Assembly: GCA_003211835.1 (NCBI GenBank) | Contig: QCRN01000008.1 | Coordinates: forward strand, 1-61,704 | Direction of reading: 5' to 3' | DNA length: 61,704 nucleotides | Source: Pelagibacteraceae bacterium AG-461-B04 | GTDB lineage: Bacteria; Pseudomonadota; Alphaproteobacteria; Pelagibacterales; AG-422-B15 | The notes under the pieces: generated by a model | Databases searched by the model: none | Seen by the model: only the letters and a program-made list of their open reading frames with translations | What the model was told of the DNA's origin: nothing | Translations under genes and position numbers: made by a program | Shown: in pieces, positions 48,948-57,920 of the stretch | How the letters are laid out: the number at the start of each line of letters is the position of its first letter | Position numbering within the stretch: the stretch's first letter is position 1

Positions 48948-49385
48948 ATGAACGAAAATATAATAATATCTATAGCTTCAGATCACGCCGGTTATGATAT
49001 GAAAGATAAAGTAGTTAATTTTCTAAAAGCAAAAAATATTGAAGTTATCGATAGAGGGCCTGAACAAAATGAACCTGTAGACTATCCAGATTTTGCAGAG
49101 AAAGTTGCTACAGATATTTCCAACCAAACTGTAAATATGGGAATATTAATTTGTGGTTCTGGTCAAGGAATGTCAATGGCAGCTAATAAAAAACCAGGAA
49201 TTAGAGCGGCACTTTGCTACAATAACGAAATAACTAGGCTTGCAAGAGCGCATAACGATGCAAATATTTTGACTTTAGGCGCTAGAGTGATAGATGAAAG
49301 GACAGCTATTAGTTGTGTTGACACATTTATAAACACTGAATTTGAAGGAAGTCGTCACATTACTAGAATAAACAAAATAGGATAA
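48948..49385 (+). CDS. rpiB: Ribose-5-phosphate isomerase B
   Basis: Interconverts ribose-5-phosphate and ribulose-5-phosphate. The 145 residues have [16 protein letters not shown] near the start, [10 protein letters not shown], the active-site loop [20 protein letters not shown] near 66-85, and [13 protein letters not shown]. The RpiB-GlyA-NrdR order is usual in alphaproteobacteria and links pentose supply with one-carbon and deoxyribonucleotide metabolism. Confidence 0.95.
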   Translation: MNENIIISIASDHAGYDMKDKVVNFLKAKNIEVIDRGPEQNEPVDYPDFAEKVATDISNQTVNMGILICGSGQGMSMAANKKPGIRAALCYNNEITRLARAHNDANILTLGARVIDERTAISCVDTFINTEFEGSRHITRINKIG

Positions 49386-49393
49386 GATATAAT

Positions 49394-50656
49394 ATGAGCT
49401 TTTTTTCTTCACCACTTAAGGATATCGATAATGAAATTCACAAGGCAATTAATTTAGAGCTAGATAGGCAGCAAAATCAGATAGAATTGATTGCTTCTGA
49501 AAATATAGTTTCTAAAGCTGTTCTTGAAGCCCAAGGTTCCATAATGACAAATAAGTATGCGGAAGGCTATGCAAGTTCTCGATACTATGGTGGGTGCGAA
49601 TTTGTTGATATTGCAGAAGACCTTGCAATAAAAAGACTTCAAAAATTATACAAGTGTGAATATGCAAATGTTCAGCCTCATTCGGGTGCCCAGGCAAATG
49701 GAGCAGTTATGTTAGCTCTGATTAAGCCAGGTGATACTATACTTGGAATGAGTTTAGATGCAGGTGGACATTTAACACATGGCTCTGCCCCGTCAATGTC
49801 TGGTAAGTGGTTTAATGCCATACAATACGGATTAGAAGACAATGGACTAATTGACTACGATGAAGTTGAAAGGCTAGCAATTGAACACAACCCAAAAATT
49901 ATTATTGCCGGAGGAAGTGCTTATTCAAGAATTATAGATTTTAAAAAATTTAGAGAGATCTGTGATCAAGTCGGCGCATTTCTTCATGTAGACATGGCTC
50001 ACTTTTCAGGCTTGGTTGCTGCTGAGGAGTATCCAAATCCATTAGAATATGCTGATGTAGTAACTTCTACGACTCATAAGACTATTCGAGGTGCAAGAGG
50101 AGGTATGATTTTATCAAATAATTTAGAGCTTGGTAGAAAATTTAATTCTGCAGTATTTCCTGGTTATCAAGGTGGTCCATTAATGCATGTGATTGCTGGT
50201 AAAGCCGTAGCTTTTGGAGAAGCATTGAAACCAGAATTTAAGGAATACATAAAACAAGTAATAACAAATGCTAAGACATTGAGTAATACCCTTGTAAGTG
50301 GAGGATTAAAGATTGTTTCTGGTGGAACTGATACTCATTTAATTTTAGTAGATTTAACTCCAATGGATTTAACAGGCGACTCCGCTCAAACGAGTTTGGA
50401 AGCAGCAAATATAACATGTAATAAAAATGGAATACCTAAGGACCCTAAGCCGCCTAAAATCACATCAGGTATAAGACTGGGAACACCAGCTGCAACAACA
50501 AGGGGATTTAGGGAAAAAGAGTTTAAACTTGTAGGAGAATTGATACTTGAAACACTTGTTGGCTTAAAAAGCAATCCAACTGATAATAACAATGTAGAAA
50601 AAGCTGTAAAAGATAAAGTAATGAAATTGTGTGGCGAGTTTCCAATTTATAGTTAG
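49394..50656 (+). CDS. glyA: Serine hydroxymethyltransferase
   Basis: Interconverts serine and glycine with transfer of a one-carbon unit to tetrahydrofolate. The 420 residues show [35 protein letters not shown], and the PLP-binding Lys in [16 protein letters not shown] near 223-238. The C-terminal [16 protein letters not shown] is intact. nrdR starts 8 bp downstream. Confidence 0.98.
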   Translation: MSFFSSPLKDIDNEIHKAINLELDRQQNQIELIASENIVSKAVLEAQGSIMTNKYAEGYASSRYYGGCEFVDIAEDLAIKRLQKLYKCEYANVQPHSGAQANGAVMLALIKPGDTILGMSLDAGGHLTHGSAPSMSGKWFNAIQYGLEDNGLIDYDEVERLAIEHNPKIIIAGGSAYSRIIDFKKFREICDQVGAFLHVDMAHFSGLVAAEEYPNPLEYADVVTSTTHKTIRGARGGMILSNNLELGRKFNSAVFPGYQGGPLMHVIAGKAVAFGEALKPEFKEYIKQVITNAKTLSNTLVSGGLKIVSGGTDTHLILVDLTPMDLTGDSAQTSLEAANITCNKNGIPKDPKPPKITSGIRLGTPAATTRGFREKEFKLVGELILETLVGLKSNPTDNNNVEKAVKDKVMKLCGEFPIYS

Positions 50657-50664
50657 GTTTTTTT

Positions 50665-51123
50665 ATGAAATGTCCATTTTGTGGAAATGAAGATACCCAG
50701 GTAAAGGACTCAAGGTCTACGGAGGACAATTCTGCTATTAGAAGAAGAAGGTTTTGTTCTGCATGTGGAGCCAGATTTACAACATTTGAGAGAATACAGT
50801 TGCGTGAATTAACTGTTATAAAAAAATCTGGTAAAAAAGTTCCTTTTGATAGAGATAAATTAGAAAGGTCAGTTCAAATTGCCTTAAGAAAAAGGCCAGT
50901 AGAGTCTGAAAGAGTTGATCGTATGATTAGTGGGATAGTTAGAAGAGTAGAGAGTCTAGGTGAAGCGGAAATAGCTTCAGATGTAGTTGGTGAAATCGTC
51001 ATGGAGGGTTTGCAAAGCATAGATCCTGTTGCGTATGTGAGGTTTGCATCCGTGTATAAAAATTTCAGAGAAGCTAAAGACTTTGAAGAGTTTATCGGAG
51101 TGATCTCGTCAAATAAAGAATAG
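50665..51123 (+). CDS. nrdR: Transcriptional repressor NrdR
   Basis: Nucleotide-sensing repressor of ribonucleotide reductase genes. The 152 residues have an N-terminal zinc ribbon ([17 protein letters not shown], then [15 protein letters not shown]) and an ATP-cone (about 48-140; [20 protein letters not shown]). I see no NrdR box pair in the window; the targets lie elsewhere. Confidence 0.97.
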   Translation: MKCPFCGNEDTQVKDSRSTEDNSAIRRRRFCSACGARFTTFERIQLRELTVIKKSGKKVPFDRDKLERSVQIALRKRPVESERVDRMISGIVRRVESLGEAEIASDVVGEIVMEGLQSIDPVAYVRFASVYKNFREAKDFEEFIGVISSNKE

Positions 51124-51131
51124 GTATTTAA

Positions 51132-52217
51132 TTGAAGATTGTTGACTATATGCAGCTGGCAGAAAGAATGGCTCATAGAGCTATTGGCTCTACCTACCCA
51201 AATCCACCCGTTGGGGCAATAATCGTAAAAGATAAAACCATTATCGCAAGAGGCTGGACCCAGAGGAATGGCTCTCCACATGCCGAAGTTCATGCGATAA
51301 ATCAAGTTAGAGATAAGAAGGCATTAGAAGGTGCGTCTATATACACAACTCTGGAACCTTGCTCTCATGTTGGAAAAAATCCACCTTGTGTAGATAAAAT
51401 AATAAAATATAAATTCGCAAAAGTATTTATTTCAGAAATTGACAAGAATACATTAGTCAAAGGTAAATCTATAAAAAAGCTCAGGAAAAGAAAAATAAAA
51501 GTTATTGTTAAAAATTTTGGCAATCAAACAAAAAACATTAATAAAATTTTCTTTAACTCATTAACTAATAATTTACCTCATGTAACACTTAAAATTGCAT
51601 CAACCGCAGATGGAAAAATTGCTACAAAGTTAAAAAAAAGTAAGTGGATTACAAACTCAGTTTCAAGACAACATGGCCATATGTTGCGCGCACAAAATGA
51701 TTGTATGTTAGTGGGGAATGGAACAATATTAGAGGATAATCCTTCTTTAGACTGTAGACTGAGGGGACTTGAGAGCTTGTCACCAGATTTATTTATCCTT
51801 GATAGTAGCCTTAAGATACCAAATAATTATAAAATATTTACTAAATTTTCACGAAATGTATTTGTATTTTATTCTGATGGTAAAAAATTATCGAAATTAA
51901 ATAAAAAAAATATTAAGTACATAAAAGTAAGTAAAAAAGGTTCTGAATTAAATATAAAAGAAATATTAAATAAAATTTCAAAACTTGGCTACATGAGGAT
52001 TCTCGTGGAAGGAGGCTCTCATTTAAGTGGTTCATTGATTAAAAATAATTATGTTAATGAGATTCAATGGTTCAGAGCTAGTAAAATAATTGGTAAAGGC
52101 GGAGTTGATGCGGTGTCGGATATGGGAATCAGTAATATGAAGTCTACAAAGAACTTTGTTCTTTTAAAAAGCAAGAATTATGCAAATGATATTCTAAATG
52201 TGTATGGGAAGGATTGA
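51132..52217 (+). CDS. ribD: Bifunctional riboflavin biosynthesis deaminase/reductase
   Basis: Deaminates and reduces the pyrimidine intermediate of riboflavin synthesis. The TTG at 51132 gives 361 residues; an in-frame ATG at 51150 would give 355 and lose the DYM segment common in the family. The deaminase zinc site is HAEVHAI near 54 and LEPCSHVGKNPPC near 78. The reductase domain (about 150-361) has LKIASTADGKIAT and LVEGGSHLSGSLI. First of four rib genes in order ribD-ribE-ribB-ribH. Confidence 0.94.
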   Translation: MKIVDYMQLAERMAHRAIGSTYPNPPVGAIIVKDKTIIARGWTQRNGSPHAEVHAINQVRDKKALEGASIYTTLEPCSHVGKNPPCVDKIIKYKFAKVFISEIDKNTLVKGKSIKKLRKRKIKVIVKNFGNQTKNINKIFFNSLTNNLPHVTLKIASTADGKIATKLKKSKWITNSVSRQHGHMLRAQNDCMLVGNGTILEDNPSLDCRLRGLESLSPDLFILDSSLKIPNNYKIFTKFSRNVFVFYSDGKKLSKLNKKNIKYIKVSKKGSELNIKEILNKISKLGYMRILVEGGSHLSGSLIKNNYVNEIQWFRASKIIGKGGVDAVSDMGISNMKSTKNFVLLKSKNYANDILNVYGKD

Positions 52218-52222
52218 TTTAA

Positions 52223-52813
52223 ATGTTTTCAGGAATTATTGAAAATAAAGGTTTTGTTCTTAAATTTGAGAAAAAAAAAGATTACAGATTAGTTTTAGAT
52301 ACAGATCTTAAATACACAGACATAAAAAAAGGCAGTTCAGTATGCTGTAATGGTGTTTGCCTTACAGTGATAAGTAAGAAAAAGCAAAATAAATACACTC
52401 AACTTTCATTTGATGTTTCTCAAGAAACAGTCAACTGTTCAAACTTCAATTTTATTAAAATAGGCGATGAAATTAATATTGAAAAATCTTTACGTGTAGG
52501 GGATGAAATCAGTGGTCATTTCGTATTTGGTCATGTCGATGATACTTCAAAATTGATCAGCGTAAAAAAACTAGGTGACTCGCATGAGATAAAGTTAGAG
52601 ATTTCAAAAAAGATTAAAAAATTTATTGCAAAAAAAGGATCTGTTTCTCTTAATGGAATTTCATTAACTGTAAACCAAGTGAAAAATAATTTTATTGCTC
52701 TCAATATTATCCCCTTCACTTGGTTAAATACTAATCTCAAAGAATTAAAAATAGGTGATAGAATAAACCTTGAAGTTGATATGTTAGCAAGATATGTTAC
52801 GCAAAATCAGTAA
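52223..52813 (+). CDS. ribE: Riboflavin synthase, alpha subunit
   Basis: Dismutates two lumazines into riboflavin. The 196 residues consist of two similar lumazine-binding barrels: MFSGIIENKGFV with CCNGVCLTVISK in the first, and GHFVFGHVDDTSKL with GSVSLNGISLTVN in the second. It is 5 bp after ribD. Naming here follows the alphaproteobacterial convention (ribC in E. coli). Confidence 0.96.
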   Translation: MFSGIIENKGFVLKFEKKKDYRLVLDTDLKYTDIKKGSSVCCNGVCLTVISKKKQNKYTQLSFDVSQETVNCSNFNFIKIGDEINIEKSLRVGDEISGHFVFGHVDDTSKLISVKKLGDSHEIKLEISKKIKKFIAKKGSVSLNGISLTVNQVKNNFIALNIIPFTWLNTNLKELKIGDRINLEVDMLARYVTQNQ

Positions 52814-52827
52814 AAATATACTTAAGA

Positions 52828-53943
52828 ATGAATAAGGAATTTATATCTTCCATAGAGGAAATAATTGAAGACCAAAGAGCCGGAAAAATGGTGATTATGG
52901 TGGATGATGAAGACCGTGAGAATGAGGGTGATCTAATAATACCTGCTGAAAAAACTGATGATCAAGCAGTAAATTTTATGGCCAAATACGGAAGGGGTCT
53001 GATCTGTCTTTCTTTAACTGAAGAAAGAGTTAAACAACTAGATTTACCATTAATGTCTCAAAATAATGAAACGAGAGACGCAACGGCATTTACAATATCG
53101 ATAGAGGCAAAAGAGGGAGTAACTACCGGTATTTCTGCTCAAGACAGAGCCATAACAATCCAAGCTGCAATAAATCAAAATATGACTAAGGATGATATTA
53201 TGAGTCCTGGTCATGTATTCCCTCTGGTAGCTCGTAATGGAGGAGTATTAGTGAGAGCAGGTCACACTGAGGCATCAGTTGATTTAGCTAGACTCAGTGG
53301 CAATGTTCCAGCAGGCGTAATTTGCGAGATAATGAATGACGATGGTACAATGGCTAGGATACCAGATTTGATTGAATTTTCAAAAGAGCATAATATTAAA
53401 ATTGGACGGATTGTTGATTTAATAGCCTACAGACGAGATAAAGATAAATTTGTAAAAAAAATCCATGACTCAAAAGTAAAAATTAAATCTAACTACGAAT
53501 TTGACATCAAAATTTACGAGTCATTATTTGATAATACTGAGCAAATAGTTTTATCAAAGGGAAATATAGACGATGACAAGCCAGTAATGGTAAGGGTTCA
53601 TGTGACTGATTATTTTGATAATTTATTTGGAGAGTATGGAAGTGATGATGCCTCATTAAATAAGAGCGTTGAGGTAATACAAGGTCATGGACGTGGAGTT
53701 CTTATTTTAATAAGAGACAGTGGCAAATCAATTATAAATAGACTTATAACCAACACATCTTCTGGCAGTAATAAATCTCAAAATGAAAAAGATGAACTTA
53801 GAATTTATGGAATGGGTGCGCAAATTTTATCTGAGTTAGGTGTAAAAGAAATGATACTCCTTACAAACACTGAATGGAAATTCATTGGCCTAGAGGCTTA
53901 CGGCATTAATATAATTGAGACAAGATTATTAAGCGAATTATAA
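52828..53943 (+). CDS. ribB: 3,4-dihydroxy-2-butanone 4-phosphate synthase with degenerate GTP cyclohydrolase II domain
   Basis: The N-terminal domain (about 1-205) is DHBP synthase, which makes the four-carbon unit of riboflavin: VMVDDEDRENEGDLI near 23-37, FTISIEAKEGVTTGISAQDR and RAGHTEASVDLARLSG are intact. The C-terminal half (about 210-371) follows GTP cyclohydrolase II (GHGRGVLILIRDSGKSI, GAQILSELGVKEM, LEAYGINIIE) but lacks the three zinc cysteines: where these occur (SLRCDCG type) it reads NLFGEYGSDDASLN. It is probably inactive as a cyclohydrolase, as in RibBX-type proteins. The 371 residues are of normal RibBA length. Confidence 0.94.
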   Translation: MNKEFISSIEEIIEDQRAGKMVIMVDDEDRENEGDLIIPAEKTDDQAVNFMAKYGRGLICLSLTEERVKQLDLPLMSQNNETRDATAFTISIEAKEGVTTGISAQDRAITIQAAINQNMTKDDIMSPGHVFPLVARNGGVLVRAGHTEASVDLARLSGNVPAGVICEIMNDDGTMARIPDLIEFSKEHNIKIGRIVDLIAYRRDKDKFVKKIHDSKVKIKSNYEFDIKIYESLFDNTEQIVLSKGNIDDDKPVMVRVHVTDYFDNLFGEYGSDDASLNKSVEVIQGHGRGVLILIRDSGKSIINRLITNTSSGSNKSQNEKDELRIYGMGAQILSELGVKEMILLTNTEWKFIGLEAYGINIIETRLLSEL

Positions 53944-53947
53944 AAAA

Positions 53948-54358
53948 ATGAAAAAATATAAATTCCTGCTGGTTGCTTCAAATTTTTATCCCGAAATAAC
54001 TCTAAACTTACTTAAGGGGGCCCAAAAATACTTAGAAAAAAATGGACATAAATTTGATACCACTTTTACAAAGGGGTCCTTGGAAATTCCAACAAAAATA
54101 TCAATGAAATTAAAAAAAAATAAGTATGATGCTGTGGTTGCAATTGGATGCATTATTAAGGGTAAAACTGATCATTACGAGTTCATAGCTAATGCAATTA
54201 CTAATACATTGCTAGAACTTTCAATTCAGAGTAATTTACCAATTTCTAACTCTATTCTTACTTGCAGGAGTATAAAACAAGCAAAGGAGAGGTCATCAAC
54301 TAAACTTAATAGAGCAAAAGAGGCAGTTGAAGCAGCCATAGCAGTTTTAAGAGATTAA
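53948..54358 (+). CDS. ribH: 6,7-dimethyl-8-ribityllumazine synthase
   Basis: Condenses the DHBP unit with the pyrimidine to give lumazine; icosahedral or pentameric. The 136 residues include VASNFYPEITLNLLKGA near the start, GSLEIPTKISMKLKKNKYD and VAIGCIIKGKTDHYEFIAN near 70-88 (the conserved His). Slightly shorter than the usual 150 residues. Follows ribB by 4 bp. Confidence 0.95.
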   Translation: MKKYKFLLVASNFYPEITLNLLKGAQKYLEKNGHKFDTTFTKGSLEIPTKISMKLKKNKYDAVVAIGCIIKGKTDHYEFIANAITNTLLELSIQSNLPISNSILTCRSIKQAKERSSTKLNRAKEAVEAAIAVLRD

Positions 54359-54363
54359 AATGA

Positions 54364-54792
54364 ATGTCTAATATAAAATCATTCCAAAGACTATTAGTGG
54401 TCCAGGCTCTCTATGAATTATCAATAAATGAAAATAGAAGCAAAACACCTATTAAAGAGATATTTGCAAACATAGTTGAGCAAACTGATTATAAAATAGT
54501 GATGAATAATTCAAAATTAAAATTTGCAGAAATTATTTATGAAGGGGTTATGGAAAATTTAGATGAGATAAACAAAGTTCTTAAGTTATCGATTAGCAAA
54601 AAAGTCAAAATCAATACTATGGATAAGTTGCTAGTTTCAATTTTTAGGTCAGCAATTTATGAGATTTTATTCTCTAAAAATGTGGCAAAAAAAATTATAA
54701 TTTCTGAGTATTTATTGATTGCTAACCGGTTTTTTGGAAATAACGAAACTGCGTTAATAAACGGAGTCCTTGATAATCTGCAAAATTCTTAA
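54364..54792 (+). CDS. nusB: Transcription antitermination factor NusB
   Basis: Pairs with NusE (S10) to assist rRNA transcription. The 142 residues have the helical NusB pattern: LLVVQALYELSIN near 9-21 and the C-terminal ISEYLLIANRFFGNNETALINGVLDN near 117-140 (split). Ends the rpiB-glyA-nrdR-rib-nusB run. The thiL gene that often follows is absent here. Confidence 0.94.
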   Translation: MSNIKSFQRLLVVQALYELSINENRSKTPIKEIFANIVEQTDYKIVMNNSKLKFAEIIYEGVMENLDEINKVLKLSISKKVKINTMDKLLVSIFRSAIYEILFSKNVAKKIIISEYLLIANRFFGNNETALINGVLDNLQNS

Positions 54793-54826
54793 ACTTAAAA
54801 TAAAAGATTGCAAAATACTGTAAATT

Positions 54827-54856
54827 TTGGCATTTTCACCCAACTATAATTATAAA
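54827..54856 (+). promoter_or_regulatory. Possible promoter of hppA (ambiguous)
   Basis: TTGGCA at 54827-54832 lies 18 bp before TATAAA (54851-54856); a better hexamer TATAAT (54845-54850) is only 12 bp from it. AAAGGG at 54854-54859, 6 bp before the ATG, looks like a real Shine-Dalgarno sequence, which fits the TATAAT start point (about 54857) better than the TATAAA one. So one or both readings may be chance. Confidence 0.3.
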
Positions 54857-54865
54857 GGGTTGTTT

Positions 54866-56938
54866 ATGAGCATAATGAGTTTAGTAATTTTTTCCGGGAT
54901 ATTATCTATTATTTATGGATTTTGGGCTGGTAACTCTGTTTTAAAATCAGACTCTGGTAATGAGAGAATGCAAGAAATCTCGTCAGCTATTCAAGTTGGT
55001 GCCCAAGCATATTTAAATAGACAGTACACAACAATTGCTATTGTAGGCCTGGTTATCTGTGTCCTTTTATATTTATTTTTTCAAGACGTCTGGGTAATTG
55101 GTGGTTATTTAATAGGTGCTATTTTATCGGGTGCAGCTGGATATATTGGAATGATTATTTCAGTTAGGGCAAATGTAAGAACAGCTCAGGCAGCAAATGA
55201 AAGTTTGGGAAAAGGTTTAAATGTGGCATTTAAAGCTGGAGCAGTAACAGGTATGTTAGTTGCAGGTCTGGCACTCTTATCCATTTCGGTTTATTATGTA
55301 ATACTAAATTCTTACTCAGTTTCTGACGAGACACTAAAACATGCATTAGTTGCTCTGGGCTTTGGCGCTTCATTAATATCCATTTTTGCAAGATTGGGTG
55401 GAGGTATATTTACCAAAGGTGCCGATGTTGGCGCTGATCTAGTTGGGAAGGTTGAGGCAGGTATACCTGAAGATGACCCAAGAAATCCAGCGGTTATTGC
55501 AGACAATGTTGGTGACAATGTTGGTGATTGTGCTGGTATGGCTGCAGACTTGTTTGAAACATATGCTGTAACAATTGTTGCAACTATGGTTTTAGCAACG
55601 ATATTCTTTACTGGTCCTATAGCTGATATGATGACAATTTATCCAATGGCAATTGGTGGAAGTTGTTTAGTTGCCTCAATAATTGGAACATTTTTTGTTA
55701 GACTCGGGCGTTCACAAAGTATTATGGGAGCACTCTATAAGGGATTTATTGCTTCAGCAATACTATCGCTAATTTTTATTTATCCTGTTACACAAATTAT
55801 TATGGGAGATATGTCTGCAGAGTTTACTTTCGGTTCAACTAAATTTACTGGCATGTCTCTTTATATCTGCGCTTTTGTTGGAATAATTATAACGGGACTA
55901 TTAATATGGATTACAGAATACTATACGGGCACTAATTACCGACCCGTGCAAAGTGTAGCAAAGGCATCTACTACGGGTCATGGGACCAATGTTATTCAAG
56001 GTTTAGCAGTTTCAATGGAAGCAACTGCCTTACCGGCTATAGTGATTGTAGTAGGCATTGTATTTACATATCAGCTAGCTGGCCTTTTTGGCATTGCAAT
56101 TGCTGTTACAGCAATGTTGGCGCTAGCTGGAATGGTTGTAGCATTGGATGCCTATGGACCTGTTACTGATAACGCTGGCGGCATTGCAGAAATGGCCAAT
56201 TTAGATGAAAGTGTCAGAAAAACAACTGATGCACTAGATGCTGTTGGCAATACAACAAAAGCAGTTACGAAAGGTTACGCAATTGGCTCGGCGGGTTTAG
56301 GAGCTTTAGTATTGTTTGCGGCATATGTTGAAGATTTAAAACTTATACCAGAAATAACTCCTAATTTTAGTTTGGAAAACCCTTATGTTGTTGTAGGACT
56401 TTTGATTGGTGGATTACTTCCCTATTTATTTGCGTCCATGGGAATGATGGCTGTGGGACGTGCAGGCGGTGCAGTAGTAGAAGAAGTAAGAAAACAATTT
56501 GCAGATAACCCTGGAATTATGACTGGAGATGCAAAGCCAGATTACTCAAGGTCTGTAGATATGTTGACCAGATCAGCTATTAAAGAAATGATAATTCCTT
56601 CAATGTTGCCAGTATTATCACCATTAGTACTTTATTTTATAATATCCATGGTTGCAGATCAAAACGCGGCTGTTTCTTGTGTTGGAGCCATGTTGCTAGG
56701 GGTTATTGTTACGGGTATTTTTGTCGCTATTTCAATGACAGCAGGCGGTGGAGCCTGGGATAACGCAAAAAAGTTTGTTGAGGATGGAAATTTTGGCGGC
56801 AAGGGTTCGGAGGCTCACAAGGCGGCGGTAACCGGAGATACAGTAGGTGATCCTTATAAAGACACAGCAGGCCCAGCTGTAAACCCAATGATAAAGATTA
56901 CTAATATAGTGGCCTTACTTTTACTGGCAGCTTTATAA
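54866..56938 (+). CDS. hppA: Membrane-bound proton-translocating pyrophosphatase, K+-independent type
   Basis: Hydrolyses pyrophosphate and pumps protons across the inner membrane. The ATG at 54866 (AAAGGG 6 bp upstream) gives 690 residues; a TTG at 54827 adds 13 residues with no family match. About 16 membrane helices. Motifs: [58 protein letters not shown], and [15 protein letters not shown]. In [12 protein letters not shown] the residue after TT is Lys, the mark of K+-independent H+-PPases. Lets the cell conserve energy from biosynthetic pyrophosphate. Confidence 0.97.
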   Translation: MSIMSLVIFSGILSIIYGFWAGNSVLKSDSGNERMQEISSAIQVGAQAYLNRQYTTIAIVGLVICVLLYLFFQDVWVIGGYLIGAILSGAAGYIGMIISVRANVRTAQAANESLGKGLNVAFKAGAVTGMLVAGLALLSISVYYVILNSYSVSDETLKHALVALGFGASLISIFARLGGGIFTKGADVGADLVGKVEAGIPEDDPRNPAVIADNVGDNVGDCAGMAADLFETYAVTIVATMVLATIFFTGPIADMMTIYPMAIGGSCLVASIIGTFFVRLGRSQSIMGALYKGFIASAILSLIFIYPVTQIIMGDMSAEFTFGSTKFTGMSLYICAFVGIIITGLLIWITEYYTGTNYRPVQSVAKASTTGHGTNVIQGLAVSMEATALPAIVIVVGIVFTYQLAGLFGIAIAVTAMLALAGMVVALDAYGPVTDNAGGIAEMANLDESVRKTTDALDAVGNTTKAVTKGYAIGSAGLGALVLFAAYVEDLKLIPEITPNFSLENPYVVVGLLIGGLLPYLFASMGMMAVGRAGGAVVEEVRKQFADNPGIMTGDAKPDYSRSVDMLTRSAIKEMIIPSMLPVLSPLVLYFIISMVADQNAAVSCVGAMLLGVIVTGIFVAISMTAGGGAWDNAKKFVEDGNFGGKGSEAHKAAVTGDTVGDPYKDTAGPAVNPMIKITNIVALLLLAAL

Positions 56939-56940
56939 AT

Positions 56941-57372
56941 CTATAGGCCTCTTGTAAACGTATCATATATCTGATTTGTCAAATCATAGTCATCACTAAT
57001 GATTTTTGTCTTGTCTTTAGTAAATGTTATTTCAGTAAAATGTTCTTCATTAAAAAATTCTTTAGATAATAATTTTCCTTCATTATCAAATTCATATCTC
57101 ATTATAGATTGATATATTAAGTCATCTTCCTCAAAAATATTTTCTTGCTTAATTGAAACTAAATAAATCCAAGTATTATTTACATCAGTAATGATAATAG
57201 ATGGTGAGCCGAGTGTTTGTAAAATATCACTTTCTAATGTAGTTTCCAAATTGAATTGAGATAAATTAGACGGATTTACTACATCTTCCAACATGTAACC
57301 ATGTTGCTTATTTATTGGAGAGCAACTATATGTTATGATTAAAGAGCTTAAAAAGGAAAGAATTAATTTCAT
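56941..57372 (-). CDS. bamE: Outer-membrane assembly lipoprotein BamE
   Basis: Part of the Bam complex that inserts beta-barrel proteins. The 143 residues have a lipoprotein signal (about 1-17, ending ITYSC, with Cys17 as lipidated residue) and the SmpA/OmlA fold: GYMLEDVVNPSNLSQF, then LQTLGSPSIIITDVNNTWIY. Its stop is 2 bp from the convergent hppA stop and its start is 5 bp from the divergent chaperone start. Confidence 0.88.
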   Translation of the reverse strand: MKLILSFLSSLIITYSCSPINKQHGYMLEDVVNPSNLSQFNLETTLESDILQTLGSPSIIITDVNNTWIYLVSIKQENIFEEDDLIYQSIMRYEFDNEGKLLSKEFFNEEHFTEITFTKDKTKIISDDYDLTNQIYDTFTRGL

Positions 57373-57377
57373 TGCCT

Positions 57378-57917
57378 ATGTTTTTTAAAAGAAAAAATAA
57401 TAACGTTAAGAAAATCTATCAGAATATTGTTGAAATATCGAGATCAAAATTTTTCTATATAAATCTTAAATTAAAGGATAATTTTGAAACACGGTTTGAT
57501 TTGATAATCTTTCATGCTTTCATAATTTTTTTTTATTATAAAAACCTAAAACAGGGAAAGTCTAGTATTTCCCAGGAGCTTTTTGATTTTATGTTTAGCG
57601 ATTTTGAAAATAATCTGAGGGAAATGGGCTTTGGAGATATAGCGGTAAATAAGAAAATGAAAGTATTCATAACTGCTTTTTATGGTAGGCTCGCTCAATA
57701 TAGCAAGGGTATCGATATTTATAAAAATGATGGTGATAAATCGTTACTTCAAAAAACTATCTTAAATAATATTTATAAGGGTGATGAAGTACTCAACGAA
57801 CATATTAGTTATTTTATTGAATATATGAAAGTAAATATTGAGCATTTTATTGAAAATAAAGAATCAAAGAATCTTGAAAATAACTTCAAATTTAAAATTA
57901 TAGAATATAGCATATAA
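57378..57917 (+). CDS. Ubiquinol-cytochrome c chaperone (CBP3 family)
   Basis: CBP3-type chaperones assist cytochrome b assembly into the bc1 complex. The ATG at 57378 gives 179 residues (a TTG at 57372 would add two). The diagnostic block ELFDFMFSDFENNLREMGFG (about 67-86) followed by DIAVNKKMKVFITAFYGRLAQY is clear. The block bamE / CBP3 / (DUF177) / plsX is a common alphaproteobacterial arrangement; DUF177 is missing. Confidence 0.88.
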   Translation: MFFKRKNNNVKKIYQNIVEISRSKFFYINLKLKDNFETRFDLIIFHAFIIFFYYKNLKQGKSSISQELFDFMFSDFENNLREMGFGDIAVNKKMKVFITAFYGRLAQYSKGIDIYKNDGDKSLLQKTILNNIYKGDEVLNEHISYFIEYMKVNIEHFIENKESKNLENNFKFKIIEYSI

Positions 57918-57920
57918 CAA

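Noticed and set aside
49388-49393. TATAAT directly touching the glyA start codon
   Set aside because: A start point seven bases on would fall inside the coding sequence, so it cannot serve glyA at that ATG. Likely chance in AT-rich DNA or a ribosome-binding region.
51000-51135. FMN riboswitch before ribD
   Set aside because: Only 8 bp separate nrdR and ribD, and no conserved RFN sequence is visible.
54808-54831. Possible CAAAAT/ATTTTG hairpin terminator after nusB
   Set aside because: Six weak A-T rich pairs with a bulge and no T run after it.
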